Part shown: positions 56,115-64,000 of the stretch, piece by piece
Layout: every line of letters starts with the position of its first letter
How positions within the stretch are numbered: position 1 is the stretch's first letter
Assembly: GCA_037042915.1 (NCBI GenBank)
Contig: CM073199.1
Coordinates: 558,001 to 622,000, forward strand
Direction of reading: 5' to 3'
Source of the DNA: Auricularia sp. M13
Lineage: Eukaryota > Basidiomycota > Agaricomycetes > Auriculariales > Auriculariaceae
DNA: 64,000 bases
Notes under the pieces: model-generated
What the model was told of the DNA's origin: nothing
Databases searched by the model: none
Seen by the model: only the letters and a program-made list of their open reading frames with translations
Position numbers and translations under genes: made by a program

Positions 56115-56764
56115 CTGGAACAGAGAAGGCGGCATCGAACAGGATCCAAGACTACCAGGTTTCGACCGTTGCCACCACAAATATAAGACGCTTTCAGAGC
56201 TGTCAGTTGGATGTAACAATGTGTAAGGGTAGTGATTTGCTTGCGGCGCACCTTTGGCTCTGAATCGTGAGCGCGGAAGAAAGAGGCGTGAATCAGGTCC
56301 GTTGCTCACAGCCTGCCTTATATACGGTGATGATTTGAGCACACCACGGTTCGCGTAGCCCACGGCTCTGCCTGGCGTGGTGCGCATATTGAGCAAGAGG
56401 CTGAACGGAGTGGCGGTTGTCTCAAGGTCAATTGATAAATTGTGCCAGCCCGTCTTGCACTCTGCCAGTGCCACATGGTGGTCGGACTCGTATTACACGT
56501 TATCAGCGCACGTCGACGCGGGATAGCATGGCGGCAATCGAGACACGTGAGCGTCCAGAATCAAAGACGACATGCAGTTGGAGACTGAGATGAAAATAAC
56601 GGATGTTACATAACTCCGACCTGGTTCCGAACACGTCCCACTCCGCGATGGCAAACATATTGCAAGATTTCTCCCATTTCATGATACAAAGATAACATAA
56701 AACAAAACAAAAAAAATAGGGTGCCGGTTGATTAGAAATAATCATCGTTAGACGGGTCACTACC
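56115..56764. other. ZF2 promoter, lost first exon, and spacer
   Basis: TATATAAGG at 56,317-56,325 (minus strand) and the leader GATTCACGCCTCT match the ZF1 promoter and leader. The intervening 56,115-56,251 corresponds to the first ZF1 intron. Beyond this the spacer leads to the 3' end of pseudogene C. Confidence 0.6.
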
Positions 56765-58340
56765 CTAGCCATCGAAGTCCATCAACTCTTCTCCGTAAGG
56801 CGGAGCGGCGGGCTTATCCACAAAGGAATACTTGCCTGGGAGAACGGCGTTGCACACGCTGCGATTTTAGACTCCTAGCCAACCGGGGTCGAAGAGGTTA
56901 TACTTGGTGGCATCCTGAAAGTAGTCAAAGCGGTCCTTCTCCTCGAACTTGCCTGCATCGTCATTGTCGCCCTCAGTGCCCGCGTCGTTCGCTCCTTTCT
57001 TCTCCCCCCTCACGAAGGATGATGTAGATGCCCATGCTCGCTAGCATCAACCGCACTGTGTCGACGAGGCCGACGTTAACATCTTCGCCGAAGAGGACGC
57101 TCTGGACGTTCTACACTTGTTCTGCACGCGGGATTCGTCCATATGGAACCTCTTCCCTTCGCGAGGGTTCCATCGGGTGATGCAGACGCTGTCGATACCG
57201 TATGACACCCGTGGCTGCCACGGTCTGTCTCGATCGGTGCGCGGAACACCGTTCCCGGGGACAGGATCTAGGACCCTGTACGAAACAGCGAAGTGCCACT
57301 CATTGGAGTGATAGCTCTGCTTGTATCGATAGTGGATCTTCACGTCCACCGCGGCCGGGCAGTACGCTGCGTGGAGGCGCTTAGCTATCTCCGCGTCTCG
57401 CAACTGAATTATAATGATGTGAGAAAGAGCGGAAAGCTAGGCACGACATATGAGGCCTGCTTACGTCGCCATCGTCATCCTCGGCGGTCAAAAGCCATGG
57501 GGTGACTTTATCAGACGCCGTCAAGAAGTGGTCAAGCTCGAGGTCCTTGATGGCAGCTACAACCTCGCTCGTCCCGTCCCGAATCAGCATGAGCGTTGCG
57601 CACTCGGGCGAGTACTCGTTCGGGTTGAGCAATTCCTGCAGACGGGCATTGAACAGCTTCCTCTGCTTGATATAGTCCGCCCAATCGTCATCGTCCGTGG
57701 ATCCGAGTGGTTCGAACAGATGGAAAAGAGACTTAACAATTTGCGTAGCAGTTTTCTTCTTTTTATATTTCACTAACTCCTTGAATTCGTCCACGGCGTC
57801 GCTAGGGACATAAGAGCTGCATAGAGAGCACGTTAGACTACGTCAGGATCCAGCTTAAGATGCGCACCCGGGACGCGCTTGGAAAACTCGACTATGTTGC
57901 AAGCAATGGTATGCCATTCGAGCATTTTCCCTGCAGAGGTCTGTTCTAATTGAGGTATAGCACCCTGCTCAGTACTTGAATACAGAAAGCGTGCACACCG
58001 CGCACCCAATGCACTCTTGGAATCTTGAGTTTATCCTCGACGCGGCGCACTATACTCGACTGCATGCGTAATCAGCACAGCGAAACCAATATGCAACTCA
58101 TGAACCACTTACCACGCCGTCCAAAGCGTACCAGGGTATGTCGATCTCGGCTTTACCGTCCTCGCTGGCTGCGCAAAGCGCGCCTTTCGCGTCGTCGTTG
58201 TACCCACGAACAACAAGAGTAGAAGGTTCAAGGCGCCAGGACTCGAGGGTAGCGGCGCTCGGCAGCCAGTCGTATTTGTGTTTGTTCTGGCCATAAGCCT
58301 TGTACTCGGTTTCGTCTAGACGGAGCGAAGCCAGTGCCAT
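56765..58340 (-). pseudogene. unknown family, member C, broken
   Basis: Starts at 58,340 (MALASLRLDETEYKAYGQ). Exon 1 (58113..58340, 228 nt) and exon 2 (58006..58059, 54 nt) have the same lengths as in member B, with IVRRVEDKLKIPRVHW in exon 2. Exon 3 is degraded but keeps HTIACN. Exon 4 (VDEFKELVKYKKKK, FEPLGSTDDDDWADYIKQ, VTPWLLTAEDDDGD) is in the wrong phase with exon 3. In the last exon CPAAVDVKIHYRYKQSY and RWNPREGKRF are followed by a frameshift near 57,115, another near 57,005 and an in-frame stop near 56,870 (after GWLGV). Weak remains of the acidic tail end at 56,765. Confidence 0.85.
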
Positions 58341-60445
58341 TGCGAGGTGAAGGAGGCGACAAGCGGGTCTCTGGTTCAGAAAAGGCGCCTTTATACCCGT
58401 GTACAACACGGGGCGGGTGACAAGAGAGGCGCAAAAATGTCTCAGACTGCTTCTGCGCCTCCGCCTCGTGCGTGTCGTTTTTTCAAGTGCTTCGCGTCGA
58501 CAAGGTGCTGATAATAAGCCATGGGATGAGCGTAGGATATCCGGCGCACACGAAATTGAAAGCGCTCAAGCGTGAGGCTGCGCCGCATCGCATTATTCCC
58601 AGAATGCGATTGGGACATGTCATGATTGCGCGGCAAGCTTCTGCTGCTGCGAGAGTCCCGACAGAACGCGCAGTCGAGCAGGGAGAAACGTATTCCGGGT
58701 GGATGAGCAACGCATATCCACATTCAGTTCAAATCGTAAAAGAATCGTCAATGCCAGGATGTGAAGGCTCCGAGTCGGTCCGCCAGAGTAAGTTTCCGAA
58801 CTTTCACAGGGTGCCTGGCATCGATATTACCTAGTCCTGGAACCAGATTTTCAGCTGACCTGCAGTGCATGACCACGATGCGGATGCGGACAGAGGACAT
58901 CATAAGCAGGGAACAGAAGAGTATCCAATAGTAAAGGTGGTATTGCGAGTATCCGCGTGAGGTATCAGCCAGATCCTGTATCTCTGCAAAGCGCCGGGCC
59001 GCGAGGACGGAAACGCACGGGGCAGAGGGCAATATACGCTCGAAAAGATGTTCAGTGCATCAAATGCGCGAGCCATGAGTGGTTGTGAGCGAAACTAAGG
59101 TCGTGGTTCCCGGTCGAGTGTACTGTGATCCGGCTTCCGTTGATCCGTAGTCTCAACAGTCATTTAATCCCATTCCTGGTTCACGTGCCCTCAGGCCTCA
59201 GGAGTCTTCCTCTACGCTCACCTGTGTAAACAATAACAAGACAAACCTTCGCTTTGCTTCGGTCTTACATAGACAGTGGTATCAGCGATGAGACTGAGCC
59301 ATGCGGTGAACACAGATTCAGGAATGCGCTTTGCAGCATTCGTCAGGTGTGCATCTACTCTTACTGGCAGATGTCCTACTTATGAGTTAGAGTCTAGCAC
59401 TCAGCATGTGAGCTCCAGGCAAGATCATCGAGCAGCGGCTCCGTTCCTCTACGAATACGGGGGAAGGAAGGGGGAGCGGTTAACCGAGTAATTACTAAGA
59501 CGCAACCGGGTTGACTGAAGCGGGAGAGGTCTTTGCAGGTACTGCAACTCCTGTCTACTGCTACTACTACGGCGGCACGCGTAAAAATATGCAATATTTT
59601 CCTGTTGAGCGAGCATGCTGGTCATGGTGGGAGTCTTGAGCGACAGCGGAGTGGGTGGGCGGCCGGCCCGCCGCAGCCTCTCGAGCTCAGCCGACGCTCA
59701 AATCTCAGAACAGTAGACTATTATGCACTTGAAGACTGCCACGGCGGGTAAAATTGTTGCTGTTCTGAGGTGGCAGCTCACATTGTCTCCTGGCTGTAAA
59801 GCCAAGCGGATGCAAAGAGGGCAAATGTCTCAGAACTTCCGGACGCAACCCACGTGTCTCAGAACTTCTATCTGCGACACACAATGTTTCAGAACTTTCC
59901 TGTGCGACACCTTACCCTCAGCCAGTACGATCCGGCCGCATACATCCGGACTACACCGCCGTTCGGGACGGGTCGCTGACAGACGTCCGGCCTGTCTTGA
60001 CGGGAGGCTTCCGGCGCGTTGTCCGTACGTCACAAGCAGGATGTCTGTAGCGATAGTGCTCTGCAAAACAGGGGGGCATCATAGGGCGTTCTTTTGAAGA
60101 CAGCCGTCCGTTGTCCGGCCGATGTCTATTAGACATCCGCAGGCCGGCTCTCCCAGAACATGCCCTGCAATGGGCACCGGTTCTTTCATTGAAGGATGGC
60201 TTATTTTCACTGGGAACACACAACAGACATAAAGATGGTAAAGCAGGTATATTGTATGATGAGAATAATAAGTAACGTGGTCGATACAAAGGACAAGATG
60301 CTCTGAGACGGATTCACCGCGAGGGCTGCCCAGCTCGTGCGACAGACGGTGGAAACCACGCACTCGTAGCGAAAAACTGGGAGATGATTAGCTCATTGTC
60401 TGTGAATTAATACGAGCACGTACTATTTGATAGCCCAAGCGATGC
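58341..60445. other. intergenic with a short tandem repeat
   Basis: About 2.1 kb. No gene supported on either strand. Holds a three-unit repeat at 59,824-59,911. Confidence 0.4.
59824..59911. repeat. three ~30-bp units, TGTCTCAGAACTT
   Basis: TGTCTCAGAACTTCC, TGTCTCAGAACTTCT and TGTTTCAGAACTTTC, each followed by a GCGAC(A)C(A)C-type end. Spacing is about 27-31 bp. Confidence 0.65.
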
Positions 60446-61040
60446 TAGTGTAGCCGATGTTCGGTTCGGTGCGGTTCGGCAGCATTTTTTCCGAACCTCG
60501 AACCGAACCTGGTCCCGAACCATCAAACCCGAACCTGGGGTTCGGTTCGGGTTCGGTTCGGGGTTCGCACCTTGAACACACTATATAATAATGGATAGAT
60601 ACTTTGAATACTAGTACGAAGCACATATGAATGGTGCTTGATCGTAATTAATGATTATGACTCTCTCTTGATGTTGTAAGCTCTTGCAGAGCCTGATTAT
60701 AGAGCCGCAAGCTTGCATATCACATTGTGGGAATGTATTATGTCATCTGATTGCCTCCTCAACTCCCTGCCAACAATGCCTAAGGTTGATAGACACCTTG
60801 GCACAGCTGGTATACATGTTACATAAGCAGAACTGGGACAAATGTGGTCTCCAAGCCAAGGAAAGTTGAGATGTATGAGCGTTACATAGGAGGAGGTTCG
60901 CAGGTTCGGTTCGGTTTGAACACGGTTCGTACGAGGTTCGGCTTGGCACTGAACCTGAACCTGAACCAGCCCGAACCTCGGTTCGGTTCGGGTTCGGTTC
61001 GGAGGTTCGGAGGTTCGCGAACCGGACTCCGGCTACACTA
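60446..61040. mobile_element. TTCGG-rich hAT-type MITE (595 bp)
   Basis: Termini TAGTGTAGCCG at the left and its reverse complement CGGCTACACTA at the right, flanked by the exact 8-bp duplication AGCGATGC (60,438-60,445 and 61,041-61,048). Both subterminal zones are arrays of GGTTCG/CGAACC words in both orientations (about 60,460-60,575 and 60,890-61,020), able to form long hairpins. The 340-bp centre is AT-richer. No transposase. Its ends differ from the CAAGGGG family, so a different autonomous element mobilised it. Confidence 0.9.
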
Positions 61041-62086
61041 AGCGATGCGCCAAGCGTCGGGAAGCGAGCGACTGTCCGAAGCTGGATATATATGTTAGCG
61101 AGCGCAAACGAGACTGCAGGCAGACGGAGCCACAGGTAATCAAGCCCAAGACCGAAGCCAGGCCCAGAGAAGAATAGTGAAGCACAGAACTGAAGACAGA
61201 ATGAAGCCATCGATGCCAGGACCAGCCAAGTCTCAGTCACAGTAGCCAAGAGCCCGAAAAGCAAGTGCTGTCTGCCCAGAAGCCATAGAAGTAGCCCCAA
61301 AGCCATAGAGGGGATGGGCTGGACACAAGGCTGAACGTGGCCTCGGCGATGGCTCGCCGCCAGCGCGGTCTTGGGGAAAACCTGGTTTGAAGTCCGCCCA
61401 ACCAGGGCCACGAACAAGTCCGCCAGAGTCCGACCGAACCAGTTTGATATTAATTGCTGCCGCGAACCGGTCGTCAACACCGAGTTCAGGCAAATCTCAC
61501 ACATTCTGGCTTGAGAGCAGGTTTGATGTAGCCAAATGCAGCAGGAATGAGAAAATGAGTACGGAATAGGGCTTATCACTGCGTCATGTTAGCAACTGAA
61601 GCGGAAAAACTATGTTAATATGAACCGTCTCCTGGGCATCGATTGCTGAGCCAGCCGTCCGACCTGAGCACGACCTTGCTCAGACACGGACATGAAGGCT
61701 TCCTGAGCATTCAAACAGCTTTGTCCCAGGCGCATCAAGCCTCTCTGCCAGGGACATAACCTGCCAGCCCGGCTGCGAGGTCCGATGTCAACTGTCGGGC
61801 AGCGATCGGACTCGTTTGGCGGTGTATATAAAGGATGAAATCTTCGTTCTTTAAAAGGAAATTTTGCGCGCCAAAAAAGGAGATTGCCTCCGTGTTTGAC
61901 AGCTAGAGGTGAATATGGTAACTATACGAGGGGATCGGCAGGTATGTGGCGCATTCATCACATCATCAATGAAATAGAATTTCATGCATAAATCGGTATA
62001 CTGACAGGCAAGAAACGCAGAATTAGATCAATGCGTGAGTATCGGCGAGATTCAGGAAGCGCAATTAGCTCCATTGATCGAATTTC
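61041..62086. other. intergenic, no gene supported
   Basis: A long minus-strand frame overlapping the MITE (to 61,579) lacks protein character. Nothing else seen. Confidence 0.4.
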
Positions 62087-62874
62087 CTAGCGCCGCTGAG
62101 GATATGCTCCGTCGTACCCCTCAGGAACATCTTTGCAAGAACGCTCTTGATGGCGCCGGAGTGCATCCTTGCGTGAAACTACCTTCGGGCACCATTTGCA
62201 AGACCAAGTGTTCGCTCGAGTATGCACCGTGTTCAAATGGCGAACAAGGGTTGACTTGCATGCGCACGAAATGCCGCAGTGCGGACATTTGTTGCCAGAA
62301 GAGCCGACAACCTCCCGTGAGCTCGAGTCGTTGCGTTTCTTGCGCTGTGTACGCTGCACCAGGCTGGACTTTGCGCGAGAAGAAGATGTACCGGGGTCCC
62401 GATATTCGCCATCGCCATCGTCCGAGTTGCCATCTCCATCGTCTTCATCGCTGTCGTCCCAGTTCCATTCAAGGGCATCGGACAGCTTCGCCATCGCAGT
62501 GTCAGGAAGAGTATTGTCTGTACCCTCCAGACTTTCTCCATCCGTCAACGCCGGCGTCGACAAAGAGGATTCCGACGCGGCCGGAGTTGGATGCTCTTGG
62601 AGGAACGACTGCTGGTCTAAGAGGCTTCCACGAAGTGAGCGCCCCGCCAAAGCAAATTAAACGCAAACGAGAGCATGACGTACAGGCCGTCTGCACAAAA
62701 ACCCTCCTGAATATACGGGAAGGCATCGTAAGGGCCGTCCCAGTGAGCCTCGTCCCCTTCGTAGCTTGGAAGCGGAGGGATCCATGGCTCGAAGGCCTCT
62801 CGTGGATGCGGAGGCCTATCGTAGGAGCATGCATCAGAATATGCGACATACAGTATGCTCGGACCTCCGAGGAC
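62087..62874 (-). CDS. C2H2 zinc-finger protein, 5' end unresolved
   Basis: Two exons visible: complement(join(62087..62616,62703..62874)); the first may begin further upstream, since no ATG lies in its frame before an in-frame stop at 62,875-62,877, implying another 5' exon. Exon 1 carries FEPWIPPLPSYEGDEAHWDG; the join yields YIQEDQQSFLQEHPTPA. Next come an acidic stretch (DDSDEDDGDGNSDDGDGE) and two fingers, CPHCGISCACKSTLVRHLNT (plus VH) and CKWCPKVVSRKDALRRHQER (plus SC, so C2HC). SRKDALRRH is shared with ZF2 and resembles SREDALRRH of ZF1, hinting at a common origin. Confidence 0.75.
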
Positions 62875-63711
62875 TTACAGACAGTGTCCATGCAACGGCA
62901 CGAGGGTCTGCACGAGCGGAGGTCTTTTCCAGCCAGTCAGTGCGGCGAATGAAGGATGAGCGCGACGAGAACATACGTGGGCTCGCGCAGCGGGATGGAG
63001 GTGGTACCGGCCATAAAGACGTCCGCGAAGTCCCTGGATGTCATCTCCGTAACGCTCGCTCAGCAGGCGAGGAGCAGGCTGCAGTGCGGGGAATGACCCC
63101 AGCTTGCTCGCGCTTTGGCCCTATATAAACGCTTCACCGTGGTGCGAAGCGTGAAGCGCGATACGCCGACTCTGCCAACCAAACAAACCCGCTGTGATTT
63201 CATGGAGGGTAACCACGAGCGGCTCCTGCCATTACTATGGGGCTTTGATTGGCCCTGTGTATGCGCGACAGAAAGACCCGGGAATTCAGGACCGGCGCGC
63301 ACAGCCGCGGTCCAAGTTTGCGAACTCTATTGTGTGATTTCCGGCCACAACGTATAACGACCACGCGCGGCTATGCTCCGTTGCTAGTCGTCAATCCCGA
63401 AGTGGAGATTCAACCACGCAGCGTGGAGCAAGTTTGTACGCCTGAAACGCCCGGAGACTCAGCGCGAAGGCGACAAAGTGCCAAAGGATCGGCTTGCTCA
63501 GAGCCTGCGATGCGACAGACGAGAAGGTCGGCTAGAGAAAAAACACCAGGGTACAAAGCCCTAATTCCTCGGCCATTATAGGACACGCTGTCGTGATTAG
63601 GATCCGGATGAGCACCGGGTTCGGAGCAGCGGCTCGATGACATTGCTTCCCGGCACTCCGAGAGCGACGCAACGCCAAACAGTCCCACAGAATGCAATGA
63701 CAGCTGTGTCG

Positions 63712-63786
63712 GGACTTTTCGGTTAACCGATACCCGCACTTTGTGCACCGTATCGGTTAAGCGATTCCCGCACTTTGGCACATTTT
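63712..63786. repeat. CCCGCACTTTG direct repeats with CGGTTAACCG palindrome
   Basis: CGATACCCGCACTTTGTGCA and GCGATTCCCGCACTTTGGCA follow one another at a spacing of about 40 bp, each preceded by CGGTTAA. CGGTTAACCG is a perfect palindrome. It may be the end of an element that continues past the window. Confidence 0.6.
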
Positions 63787-63844
63787 GCGTGTTCATTCGT
63801 GTGTTATGGTATGGATGTAGTTATAAGATAATATTACATGAACC

Positions 63845-64000
63845 GGTTGAAATCGCTTAAAATCGCTTGAAATCGCTGAGATCGGAGCATCATCAGAATG
63901 TATCTAGCTATTCACTAATTATATACCGGTTAGAATCGCTGAACATTGCTGAGACATGAGCACAGTCAATCGGCGCATCGCTGAACATCGCTGAACATCG
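63845..64000. repeat. degenerate tandem repeat of AATCGCTTGA / CATCGCTGAA
   Basis: AAATCGCTTAAAATCGCTTG and then GAATCGCTGAACATTGCTGA and GCATCGCTGAACATCGCTGA: units of 10-13 bp that reach the window edge. Confidence 0.7.

Larger units (their letters stand above)
62875..64000. other. right edge of window; repeats, no gene supported
   Basis: Upstream of the zinc-finger gene. Frames at 62,766-63,581 on + have no protein features. Repeats occupy the last 300 bp. Confidence 0.4.

Noticed and set aside
60743-61579. 278-codon minus-strand frame
   Set aside because: Half of it is the TTCGG MITE read in one frame; the rest has no protein features.
62035-62952. 305-codon plus-strand frame
   Set aside because: Antisense to the zinc-finger gene, whose fingers are clear on the minus strand.
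1-64000. LTR, LINE or other retroelements, CRISPR arrays, rRNA genes
   Set aside because: Searched by eye for reverse-transcriptase and integrase motifs, regular spacer arrays and rRNA sequence; none seen.

Overview
This window is nuclear DNA from a mushroom-forming basidiomycete (Agaricomycetes). Genes are small and split by many 45-70 nt GT-AG introns, some exons are only 10-19 nt, and coding regions are GC-rich. Several families are ones known from Agaricomycetes: a secreted PL8 lyase, F-box proteins, small kinase-like proteins with the HRD..SN motif, and KDZ transposons. I found no rRNA, CRISPR array, convincing tRNA or retroelement.

Layout. 1-5.4 kb: 5' part of an F-box gene, a small secreted protein and an 11-exon secreted polysaccharide lyase. 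5.4-13.1 kb: two tandem rhomboid-protease paralogues separated by a hAT-type MITE and small palindromes. 13.1-21.3 kb: an apparently whole 8163-bp KDZ DNA transposon with 351-bp inverted repeats differing at about 3 positions and an 8-bp target duplication; it carries a ~976-993 aa transposase, an HMG-box-like protein and an uncharacterised 467-aa passenger. 21.3-32.5 kb: mostly gene debris. One intact gene (HAPSTR1-like, 233 aa) has left two degraded fragments of its last exon nearby, and an unknown proline-rich gene survives as two decayed ~1 kb copies bounded by direct repeats. 32.5-37.0 kb: tandem kinase-like paralogues and a zinc-finger gene. 37.5-40.9 kb: FAP7/AK6 nucleotide kinase head-to-head with an 80-aa protein, a single-pass membrane protein and a C2H2 protein. 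41.2-58.4 kb: an inverted duplication landscape. An unknown 459-aa family plus a C2H2 gene (A, ZF1, B) recurs inverted as C-ZF2. A looks intact, B has lost its acidic tail to a MITE, C is a pseudogene. Between the blocks lie an SDR gene with three decayed relatives, a 212-aa unknown gene and a paralogue of the membrane protein. 58.4-64 kb: a TTCGG-rich hAT MITE, a further C2H2 gene, and short tandem repeats at the right edge.

The theme is local duplication followed by decay, with transposons at work. Rhomboid, kinase, SDR, membrane-protein, C2H2 and unknown families each occur two to four times within 64 kb. Three nonautonomous elements with 8-bp target duplications and one apparently complete KDZ element show DNA transposition as a local force. 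Exon boundaries were worked out by eye from splice signals, reading frame and paralogue comparison; most sum to a multiple of three, and uncertain ones are marked.
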